Below are positions 8,753-16,400 of a stretch of DNA of 45,874 nucleotides, piece by piece (positions within the stretch are counted from its first letter, which is position 1; every line of letters starts with the position of its first letter). A program made the position numbers and the translations under genes. The notes beneath the pieces are model-generated. The model saw nothing but the letters and a program-made list of their open reading frames with translations. It made no database searches and was not told where the DNA came from. The stretch spans positions 1-45,874 of the forward strand of contig JAJDCP010000067.1 in assembly GCA_029260765.1 (NCBI GenBank). Reading direction: 5' to 3'. The DNA comes from Planctomycetota bacterium. Its GTDB lineage: Bacteria; Planctomycetota; J058; JAJDCP01.

Positions 8753-8888
8753 CAGGCTCAGGCTCGCGGGCATCGTAGACCCGCCACGGGCCGTCTGGCT
8801 CCTGGTGCTGCACCAACCAGTCGACGGCCCGGCGCAGCTCCGCATCGGCGAGGCCCAGCAAGCAAGCGGTGATCTCAGTTTCTTGCGC
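8751..8888 (-). pseudogene. Fragment resembling a prenyltransferase/squalene-cyclase repeat
   Basis: The minus strand reads AQETEITACLLGLADAELRR, then AVDWLVQHQEPDGPWRVYDA, in one frame. LRRAVDWLVQHQEPDGPW matches the alpha-toroid repeat (roughly L..G..WL...Q..DGSW) of prenyltransferase/squalene-oxidase-repeat proteins. Only about 45 residues survive, with no start, wedged against and overlapping the 3' end of the hydrolase gene. Read as a gene remnant. Confidence 0.45.
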
Positions 8889-8911
8889 GAGTCTGCGGCG
8901 GCGGAGCTTCC

Positions 8912-9826
8912 TCAATCGCCGAGGACAGCGATCGGCAGGGTGTACGAGCGGTAGATGAGCTGGTTGCCGTGATATGCGTAGGCGGTGATGCTCCCCTGCG
9001 CGGTGTTGCGCCGGCGTCCGCTGGTGCCTGGATTGCCGCATTGCAGCCTGAAGCTGGCTCGTCCCCGGCGCGACATCGTGCGCCGGGCCGGACGGATCTG
9101 GCCGATGTTGCCGCTCTTGACGATGCGCGCTTCGAGTCCCGAAAAGTTGGGCTGGCCCGTAGAGCTCGCCGCGCCGTGCCCTCGGCCCACGACATCCGCG
9201 ATACTCCTGACGACCAGCGCTGCGTGCCGCCGCATCAAGCGGTCCTCAGGCAGGTTGGAGGTGTCGACGCGGTGGACACCGGGGCCAGCGGGAGCGGGAC
9301 TGATGGAGGTCTCGACGCGGAACGGGGCGAGCGTGGCGCGCACCGCACCATTGGCGTTGTCGATGATCGACACCTCCAGGTTGGCCCAACTGCCGCCGCC
9401 GCTGGTGGTGCCGTGACGCCCACCGATGGCGACGACATAGGACACGATGGCATCATTGTCTGCGCGTCGGCCAGAAGAGTCGGCGTTCAGGTTTGCGACT
9501 GCGTACAACCTCTTGCCCTGGACGCGGCGCGGGCGATCCGTCAAGCACTCGATGATCGCGCTGCGGTATCCGAGGTGGTAGTAGGAATCCACGACGTTCG
9601 TGACCATGCAATGGACGGCGTTTTCCCGCCGCTCCATGTCTGTCGCGCCGCCGTATTGGCGCCGATACTCCTCCGCGCACTCGACCTCAACGTCGATGTC
9701 TATCAGGGTGTTGGGTTGCACGAATTGGTCTGAAGGCGACAGGTCGAGGTAGCCGACGGGATATTGGGGATTCGGCATCGTGTGTTCCGCGTGAAGGGCT
9801 TCGCATTGGATTGTACTCATCGACAT
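8912..9826 (-). CDS. Hypothetical protein
   Basis: 304 residues starting at ATG 9826 (ATG 9820 is equally possible). No family is recognised. The N-terminal third is acidic (PSDQFVQPNTLIDIDVEVEC). The middle has probable beta strands (LYAVANLNADS, AIVSYVVAIGG, SWANLEVSIIDNANG) and the C-terminal third is Arg/Gly-rich (RRTMSRRGRASF). There is no signal peptide or membrane span. Residue composition on this strand is more protein-like than the opposite-strand frames covering the same DNA, which is the main reason for calling it. It faces away from the large kinase gene's start and has no obvious operon partner. Confidence 0.6.
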   Translation of the reverse strand: MSMSTIQCEALHAEHTMPNPQYPVGYLDLSPSDQFVQPNTLIDIDVEVECAEEYRRQYGGATDMERRENAVHCMVTNVVDSYYHLGYRSAIIECLTDRPRRVQGKRLYAVANLNADSSGRRADNDAIVSYVVAIGGRHGTTSGGGSWANLEVSIIDNANGAVRATLAPFRVETSISPAPAGPGVHRVDTSNLPEDRLMRRHAALVVRSIADVVGRGHGAASSTGQPNFSGLEARIVKSGNIGQIRPARRTMSRRGRASFRLQCGNPGTSGRRRNTAQGSITAYAYHGNQLIYRSYTLPIAVLGD

Positions 9827-10142
9827 GAGTGAACGAGTAACACAATCCTCTACGCTCTGCAGGCTCCGATGCGCGGAACACGCGCACGCCTGTTGCTCGA
9901 CTTCGGAGCGCTCCTCTTTCCCCAGCGCGCAAGCGCCTGAACTTTGTCTGCAAACGCCGGCCTTTGCGTTTCTGAGACCAGTTGGCCACCCCCCGCCCTA
10001 CTGCCAGAGCACGCAAGGAGCGCCGTGCCCGCTCGCAGGCAGGCGTCTCCGCAGCCGGCAATGGATCGGGCCCGCGCAGCGTGGCAGAGCTCCAGGCGCA
10101 GTATCCCTCCCCGGACAAGCTGCTCGAGGGCTGATCCTCCGC
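9827..10142. other. Intergenic, nothing recognised
   Basis: 316 bases between two minus-strand genes. Several frames are open on both strands, but none has a ribosome binding site with a plausible start or a recognisable motif. Confidence 0.4.
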
Positions 10143-13100
10143 CTACTGCACGCGCCGGGCTTCCAGCTCGTCCAGAAACGCGATCAGCTCGTCGGACAGG
10201 CCCTCGAAGTCGGACAGACGTCCCACGATCGCCGCCAGCATACGTTCGGCCACATCCTGGGCCAGTGCGTGGAATTCCAGCTCGCCAAGGCTGCTGTCCA
10301 GATACTCCCAGGCCGTCTTGAAGTCCGCCCACGTGGACAGGTCGGCCTGGACCTCGAGCAACTGCAGCATCTCCTCCGCCGCCGCCTGCAGGTGGCCCTC
10401 TGCGGCTGCCATCTCGCCGACGGCAGCGAGCCTCCGCGCCAGGCCCGCGGTCGCCGAGATCACCATGCCGCCGCTACGCCGGAGGCCGAACAGCAGCGTC
10501 GAGCGCCGGCGCACGACGTTCACCAGCTCCTCGCCCGCCACCCGCCAATCGTCGACGCCCGCCTCCCAGGCGAGGTCGCCCAGGTAGGCCAAGGCGTTGA
10601 TCAGGTGTCCCAGCTGGTGTTCGCTCTCTGGCTCCCGACGCACCAGCTCACGGGCGTGCGCGATCGCCGCCCGTACCGGTTCTAGACCCGCCTGCGGGCC
10701 CTCGGCCTGAGTCCGCAACCCGCCAAGCTGCCTGGCCAGGTTGATGTAGTCGCAGTGCAGCTTCGACGACAACGGAACGGCACCAGAAACGGCGGCTCGC
10801 AGCCTCTGCCAACCGGGTGGCGGGTCCTCTTCGGGAAGCCGGGCGCGGCGTGCCAGGTTCTCGAAACAGACCTCGAGAAGTGCCAAGAACTCCTCGCTCC
10901 GGCCCTCCCGCTCCAGCCAATACTCCATCATGAGAAGAGCTTCCCGGATCGGGGTCTCGGCGAACTCCTTCAGCTGGAGCTCGGTCAGACAGCGAACGGC
11001 GAGCGCGTTGTATTCGTCCAGGATCGCGGTCGCCCGGGGATCTTCGCGCAACCACAGCGTTATGCCCCAGTTTTGCAACACCGACGCCAGCTCGGCGACG
11101 CGCAACGGGGCCGCCTCGGGCCCCAGGCGCAGGAGCTGGGCGGCCTCCTCAAAGGCTTCCAGGGCCTGCTCGGCCTGGCCTGCCTGCAGACGCGCCCAGG
11201 CGAGGTCGTTGAGAGCGCTGGCCAGGGCGGACAGCGGAGAGACCCAGTCAGCCAGCCCGAAGGTCTCGTAAAGAATGCGTTGCAGCTCCTCCGGATCGAG
11301 GTCCGTGCGCGAGGACAGCTCCTTCTGCTCCGCATAGACCTGCCGCTGCAAGCGGACGCGCCACCCCTGAAGCTGCAGAACCTGCTCGTGGAGCTCCAGC
11401 TCCTGCAGCGGGGCCGCGAAGCTCTCCAACCGTGCCGCGTAGCCCTGGTTGAAAGCGAGCATCCCGACATCACCCTCGGCGAGCTGCCGGAGCTTGGGAA
11501 GCACCGCCTCGATGCGGGCACGCTTCAGCTCCGGATCGCGCTCCAGAACCAGCAGGTCCTTGACATTTTCGATTTGCCAACTCAACCACATGCGGTTCTC
11601 GGGAATGCTGGCACACATCGTTTCGTACAAGCCACGAGCCGCATCGAAGCACGCGACAGCCCAGACGCGCTCCGGCTCGTCCCGCTCTGCATCCCCGATC
11701 CGCAAGAGTGAGAAGCTCACCCCCGTTTCCAAGGCATGCCCAAGGTCGTGCAGCTCCCACGCTAGCTCTTCCTTGGCCAGATTGCCCCCGGGGATATGCT
11801 CGAGCATCGCGCCGACCAGGTCTGCCAACGCGCGGCGGCTCAGCGCGCTGGCGAGCGTGTCCCCGACAGCGGCCGCGGCTTTGCGCTCGCCGATCAGCAA
11901 CTCAGCGCAGAGTGGAGTCAGCCCGCACAGGATGTCGGTCGCGATGCGCTGGCGGCACAACCGCAATGCGTGTCTGCGGCTGCTGTCCTCCAGCTCGCGC
12001 AAGCCCAGAATGGCAGAGAAGGCTGCCGCGTCCGCGAGCTTCCTGCTCAGCTGCTCAAGCTCCTCGGGCTTTGCTGGATCGGGCATCGCCAGGAGTCTCG
12101 TCGTCAGCGCCACGAAGCTCTCCACCGCCTCCTCGCCCGCTCTCTCGTCGTCCCTGGCCACGGCTTCCCGTGCCTGTTCCTCGGCTTTCCGCAGCGCCAC
12201 GTACAGCGAATCCCGCGCACGGGTCCCGGTGGGAACCGTCGCCAGCTGTTGAACCTCCCGATCTGTCCGGATCACGGCGTCGAAGTCGCCGGCGTTGCCG
12301 TAGTGCATCAGCAAGCGATGCAACACGTCCTGTAGACGGCCGCGCACCGCTGTGCTCTCGGGGGTCAGCGGATGCAAGCTGCGCAGGATCTTTGCCGCCG
12401 CCTCGAGCTCGTCCCCCGAGCCGCTGGCATCCAGGCCGATCTCCAAGCGCAGGTCCGCCATCCTCAGATGGGCCTCCGCCTCTCCACGGGGGGCGAGCGT
12501 GCTGGGCTGCCGGGTCTCCCGCAAAGCCAGCCACTCCCGCAGAGCGAACTGCAGGATGTCGAAGGCGGTCTTCTGGGCGCGCTCATCGCCGATGTCCCGG
12601 AACAGATCGTGGACCTGCACGGTCAGCCCTTCGAGCGCGCGCTGCGCGATCGCCCCGCGCTGCTGGGCGCGGTCCCGTTCCTCGACGATGGCCGCCTGCT
12701 GCGCCTCGATCTTCTCCGCTCGTAGCCGCAGCTGCTGGTTCTTCACCTCGCTCTCGCGCCGATGCTGGACCTCCTGGCGCCACACGTAGAGCACCGCGCA
12801 GAAGACCAGCGCCCCGGTGATCGCCAGCGCGGTGCGCAGCAGCCGACGGCTGCGTGTTTCCCGCCGCCGCCGCGTCCGTTCTGCCTCGATGCCGGCCTCC
12901 AGGTCCTCCGTGGCGCGGCCCGGCACCAGCTGCGCCTGGGTCTCCGCCAGGCCCAGATCCCCCAGCCGCAGCGCGGCCCCTGCCCAGGCGATGCGCGCGC
13001 GTCGCTCGCCCTGACGGGCAGCTTCGTTGGCATTCCACAGCTTGACGGCCTGGCCGAAACCCGCCACCGCATCGGCGTAGCCGGTGTACAAGCGGGTGCG

Positions 13101-14159
13101 CTCGTCGAGCGCGTCGAGCGCGGCCTCGTCCTGGCAGGTGTCCAGCGCTGCCTGGGCCTGCTCGGTGATGCCGAGACTCTCGCGATGGCGCAGGAACAGG
13201 CGCAGCGCCTCTTGGAACGCCGCCACACTGGGATAACGACCTGCCGGGTCCAGGGACAAGGCCCGCCGGCAGATCGCCGCCAGCTCCTCCGGGGCGGTGT
13301 CGGGCAGCGGGTCGATCTCGCCGAGACACGCGCAGGTGATGGTCTCGGCCACCGTGTCGCCACGGTGGGGCGGACGATCGCTCAGGATCAGGTAGAGGAT
13401 GCCGCCGAGCAGGTAGACGTCGGACGCCGGCCCCAGCAGCTCCGTGGCCCCGCGCAACAGCTCGGGCGACGCGAAGGCCGGGGTGCCGCAGCCACTGGCG
13501 AAGCTGGAGACACCGCGGATGCCTGCGGCCCGCGGCGCGTCCGTGAAAGCGGCCGCCAGGCCCCAGTCCATGACCAGCACCTCACCGAAGGGGCCGAGCA
13601 TGATGTTGGCCGGCTTGAGGTCGTCGTGGAGAATGCCCCGGCTGTGTGCAAAGGCCACGCCGTTGCAGACCGCCAGCAGGATCTCGAGCTCGTCGACCAG
13701 GTCATGCTCTTTGCCGTCGCGCAAGCGCTGGTCCCAGGACTGACCGCTGACCAGCTTCATCGCCAGGGCCAGCTCGCCGGCTTCGTCGCGCTGCAGGTCG
13801 TAGACCGGCACGATGTTGGGATGCTCCAGCAGGCCGTTGACCCGCGCTTCGATCACGAATCCGCGGAAGGCCGCCCGATCCCCGCTCCGCTCGCGGTGCA
13901 GGGTCTTGATCGCGACCTCGCGGGCGAGCACGTGTTGCAGGGCGCGGTACACGGTCCCCATGCCACCGCGCCCGATCTCTTCGATGCGCGTGAAGGAAAG
14001 CTCGGGAATCTCGGCCAGACTGTCGTCGGCCTCGTTGCCAGAGGCGTACAGATCCTGCGTGCCGAAGGAGTGCGAAACCCCGAGCTCTTCGATCCGTGCG
14101 CGCCCGCCGTAGGTCGTTTCCCAATGGTTGAGGGGGGATTCGTGAGTCAATGTCTGCAC
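10143..14159 (-). CDS. Very large Ser/Thr protein kinase with atypical catalytic loop and TPR-like sensor
   Basis: 1338 residues from GTG 14159, which has GAGTGGA immediately upstream; the frame is open further back to 14453, but that part is not protein-like. Kinase domain about 57-320: EIGRGGMG, Lys85 in VAIKTL, ILHDDLKPAN at 176-185 and MDWG at 197-200. HRD has become HDD (Arg179 replaced by Asp) and DFG has become DWG; DWG is common in this class, whereas HDD is not. The catalytic Asp and the DLKPAN segment remain, so activity is possible. A membrane span (ALAITGALVFCAVLYVW) is followed by a coiled coil rich in E/Q/R, then about 800 residues of helical repeats resembling TPR/HEAT. This is the topology of membrane-anchored kinases with a large C-terminal sensor. 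It is monocistronic. Confidence 0.88.
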   Translation of the reverse strand: MQTLTHESPLNHWETTYGGRARIEELGVSHSFGTQDLYASGNEADDSLAEIPELSFTRIEEIGRGGMGTVYRALQHVLAREVAIKTLHRERSGDRAAFRGFVIEARVNGLLEHPNIVPVYDLQRDEAGELALAMKLVSGQSWDQRLRDGKEHDLVDELEILLAVCNGVAFAHSRGILHDDLKPANIMLGPFGEVLVMDWGLAAAFTDAPRAAGIRGVSSFASGCGTPAFASPELLRGATELLGPASDVYLLGGILYLILSDRPPHRGDTVAETITCACLGEIDPLPDTAPEELAAICRRALSLDPAGRYPSVAAFQEALRLFLRHRESLGITEQAQAALDTCQDEAALDALDERTRLYTGYADAVAGFGQAVKLWNANEAARQGERRARIAWAGAALRLGDLGLAETQAQLVPGRATEDLEAGIEAERTRRRRETRSRRLLRTALAITGALVFCAVLYVWRQEVQHRRESEVKNQQLRLRAEKIEAQQAAIVEERDRAQQRGAIAQRALEGLTVQVHDLFRDIGDERAQKTAFDILQFALREWLALRETRQPSTLAPRGEAEAHLRMADLRLEIGLDASGSGDELEAAAKILRSLHPLTPESTAVRGRLQDVLHRLLMHYGNAGDFDAVIRTDREVQQLATVPTGTRARDSLYVALRKAEEQAREAVARDDERAGEEAVESFVALTTRLLAMPDPAKPEELEQLSRKLADAAAFSAILGLRELEDSSRRHALRLCRQRIATDILCGLTPLCAELLIGERKAAAAVGDTLASALSRRALADLVGAMLEHIPGGNLAKEELAWELHDLGHALETGVSFSLLRIGDAERDEPERVWAVACFDAARGLYETMCASIPENRMWLSWQIENVKDLLVLERDPELKRARIEAVLPKLRQLAEGDVGMLAFNQGYAARLESFAAPLQELELHEQVLQLQGWRVRLQRQVYAEQKELSSRTDLDPEELQRILYETFGLADWVSPLSALASALNDLAWARLQAGQAEQALEAFEEAAQLLRLGPEAAPLRVAELASVLQNWGITLWLREDPRATAILDEYNALAVRCLTELQLKEFAETPIREALLMMEYWLEREGRSEEFLALLEVCFENLARRARLPEEDPPPGWQRLRAAVSGAVPLSSKLHCDYINLARQLGGLRTQAEGPQAGLEPVRAAIAHARELVRREPESEHQLGHLINALAYLGDLAWEAGVDDWRVAGEELVNVVRRRSTLLFGLRRSGGMVISATAGLARRLAAVGEMAAAEGHLQAAAEEMLQLLEVQADLSTWADFKTAWEYLDSSLGELEFHALAQDVAERMLAAIVGRLSDFEGLSDELIAFLDELEARRVQ

Positions 14160-14708
14160 TCCACTCGGTTCCGCACAGCAAATGTAACAGAGGGCTCGCG
14201 AAACGGGAAGAGCCGCGGGTGCCAGCATCGGGGCAACACCCGCGGATGCTCCAGCGCACCGCCCAGAGTGTCGAGGCCGAAGGTCGCACCGACGCGGGTC
14301 CTCGATTCGGCAACTGCCGAGCTCGGTGGGCGCGTGGGGGCGTCGATGGCTGTTTCTCCCCATGCGGGGGGATCGGCGCAGTCTTCCCAGCTCTCCTCCC
14401 ACGCCGTGTTCTTCGAAGCGGCTAGGGAAGGCGCAGGCTCCCCCCGCAGCCACCGGTCCAGCGGTAGACCCGGTAGAGCTGTTTCACCCAATACCGCCGC
14501 CTCGAGAGCAGCCATCGCCCGCCGGAATGAGCGCGTGAGGGAGGGGTGTTCGTGCTGTCGCGAGCCGCGGCAGGTCATAAGGCGGCCAGCATCGATCGCT
14601 CGCGGCACCCGCTGCTCAAGCCCGGATTCTCGCGGCCAGCCGGGTCCTTGTTACGAGCCTGGTGACGGATCCGGGCTAGCCCGACCCTTGGCCGAGAGCT
14701 GTTGGCAG
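14160..14708. other. Upstream region of the large kinase gene
   Basis: No gene can be supported. A minus-strand stretch near 14396-14560 reads in a protein-like way (RRAMAALEAAVLGETALPGL) but has no recognised family, so it may be another remnant. Confidence 0.35.
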
Positions 14709-14885
14709 CTATGGATACTGCGCCGCGTGGCTGATCTCCAACCTCTGATCTACGGGCAAGTCTGTCAGCTCTTGCTCGCAGCCGTCAGACCAGAGGATGC
14801 GCAGATGCTCGGGCAGCTCCGCTCCCAGACCGAAGTGCAGAGCCTGCGAGCCGGCTGCTGCACCACCCCGGATCAGCGAGGCAGT
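14709..14885 (-). pseudogene. C-terminal fragment of an ASPIC/UnbV-domain protein
   Basis: On the minus strand 58 residues read through to TAG: GSQALHFGLGAELPEHLRI, then LWSDGCEQELTDLPVDQRLE. SQ..LHFGLG..., W-x-D/P-G and a closing L.DLP.D......I are the signature of the ASPIC/UnbV domain at the C-terminus of FG-GAP/CRTAC1-like secreted proteins. The upstream beta-propeller is absent and there is no start, so only the tail of a lost gene remains. Confidence 0.55.
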
Positions 14886-15001
14886 TCCGCGTCCTTGTCA
14901 GCCGGTTGTAAGGACGGCCCGCTATCTTGTGGGCGGTCGCTTCCCGGGCGCCAGCATCCTCCCTGGAAGCCAGCATCCTCTATCGAAACGGAGCCCTACC
15001 G

Positions 15002-15688
15002 ATGCGCCGTCTATTCGCCGCCGCCAACACGGTGGCCCTGGTCGGGCTCGTCGCGACCGCGATTCTCGGAGGCCTGCACGGCAGACAGCACGTGGCGCTC
15101 GGCCTGTGCACCGTCGTCCTTGCCTTCTTCTCCCACTGTTTGGCGATGGCCAGCTTCATGGGGATCGCCAAGCTCCTGCGGGAACACGTCGGCCGCTTCG
15201 ACCTCGATCTCCGCTTCATCGACCGCCTGAACGAGATCTTCCATCCCCAGCTCGCCGCGGTTCTGCTGGCGAGCTGCAGCTTGTTGGCTGCCGCGATCCT
15301 CGGCGCGGTGGGTGTGCCGGCCTGGCTGCACGCCGCGCTGGGCTTCACCGCCACCATCATCCACGTCGCCGCCGCGGTCCGCATCCATCGCCTGCAAGGT
15401 AGCCTCAGCAGGCTCATCGACGATGTCGCCGCCCTGGTCCCGGCGACGCAGATACCGGGCAGGCCCGCCGCGGGCAAGGCCATTCCGGGGTTCACGCCCG
15501 ACGTCGTCGACTGGACCCGGCCGGACACACGCGCCCGCTTCCTGCTCGCCGTCGGCGTCAGCCTGCCACTGGCAGCAGCCTGGTACGAGCTGGTCGGCAC
15601 ACGCACGCTCGGTTGCCTCTGGATCCCCGTAGCGCTCGTCGCGTGCGGGCTCGGACTGGCGGGAGCGCTCGTGCACGGGCGCCGCTGA
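15002..15688 (+). CDS. Multipass membrane protein (hypothetical)
   Basis: 228 residues from ATG 15002, the start that opens directly into the first span. About five hydrophobic segments are visible: VALVGLVATAILGG, VALGLCTVVLAFFSHCLAM, LAAVLLASCSLLAAAIL, WLHAALGFTATIIHVAAAV and a closing pair (FLLAVGVSLPLAAAW; WIPVALVACGLGLAGALV). A cytoplasmic or periplasmic loop with Asp/Arg lies between spans 2 and 3 (HVGRFDLDLRFIDRLNEIF), and a longer loop lies before the last pair. The arrangement is reminiscent of small four-to-five-span integral proteins, but no conserved motif was identified. It is alone on its strand. Confidence 0.7.
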   Translation: MRRLFAAANTVALVGLVATAILGGLHGRQHVALGLCTVVLAFFSHCLAMASFMGIAKLLREHVGRFDLDLRFIDRLNEIFHPQLAAVLLASCSLLAAAILGAVGVPAWLHAALGFTATIIHVAAAVRIHRLQGSLSRLIDDVAALVPATQIPGRPAAGKAIPGFTPDVVDWTRPDTRARFLLAVGVSLPLAAAWYELVGTRTLGCLWIPVALVACGLGLAGALVHGRR

Positions 15689-15762
15689 GGAGACAGGGGC
15701 GGCTGAGGTTTCTCTCCCTGGCAGGGTTCAACTGGTGGAATGGGGCCTGTTCTTGGGAAGGA

Positions 15763-16116
15763 TCACGCAAAAATTGCAGGTCGGGATCCACACACGGGCG
15801 TCCACACGAGGCAAAGGCTGCTCTCGCTGCCCCCGCTGTTGAAGTTGTCCACGACCTCGGCATCACCGCCCAGTTGGGTGGCTCCCATCGCGACCAGCTC
15901 GTCCTCTAAGCGCAGCAGGCTGGCAAAAGCCGTCGGGTCGAGCCCGTTCTCGGACACGAACATCGCCAAGGCCTGCCGCGCCACCTCGCGCACTTCCAGA
16001 CCGGCGTCGTAGACAACAGGCCCAGGTGCGCTCGTCCCAGGCGAGGTCGTAGCTGGAGTCGGCGGCCCAACTGCTGGGGGAGTCTGCATGGCACAGCCAC
16101 CAGCAAGAGGATGCGC
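15763..16116 (-). pseudogene. Small lipoprotein, apparently frameshifted at its signal peptide
   Basis: The frame contains LAGGCAMQTPP, a perfect lipobox with Cys, then a Pro/Thr-rich linker and a folded-looking region (VREVARQALAMFVSENGLD, then AFASLLRLEDELVAMGATQL) ending FNSGGSESSLCLVWTPVCG. No signal peptide precedes the lipobox in this frame: a TGA lies ten codons before the Cys, while the hydrophobic run RILLLVA lies in another frame over the same bases. A one- or two-base indel would rejoin them. If the Met at 16089 is used instead, the product is a cytoplasmic 108-residue protein. The function is not recognised. Confidence 0.4.
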
Positions 16117-16400
16117 TCTTCTGGGGCATCACGGGCATTCTGCCCATGCATCTCCGCGATCATGGGGTCGTGATGCGGCCGGGCATCTGCTGCTCGTACC
16201 CCGCGGGCTGGAGCACAAACCCGGCTGCGATGCATGCCCCGATACTCCCCATCCCGGGGCCTGCGCTATTCGGGAAACACTGGCAATCTCCAGTGCTCAA
16301 GCGCTAGCCTGGCTGTACCGTCAGAGAGTGTCTCGATCCGCGGGTACCCAATTTGCTCGCATCAAAGTGCAGAGGAACGCAGGGGAGTTGCAACGGGAGT
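16117..16400. other. Leader region of the polymer-synthesis cluster
   Basis: No gene is seen. CACTGG (16278-16283) and CCAGTG (16290-16295) form a six-base inverted repeat about 105 bases upstream of the first gene of the cluster, a candidate operator. No convincing sigma-70 or sigma-54 promoter was found. Confidence 0.3.

Noticed and set aside
9825..10685. Plus-strand 286-codon frame
   Set aside because: Runs antisense into the kinase C-terminus, is Arg/Gln-rich and has no motif.
14147..14608. 153-codon minus-strand frame upstream of the kinase
   Set aside because: Overlaps the kinase start in another frame, has no ribosome binding site and no recognisable family; only a short part is protein-like.
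12762..15230. Long plus-strand open frame opposite the large kinase
   Set aside because: It is the antisense shadow of a recognisable kinase gene; composition is low-complexity and no motif or start is present.
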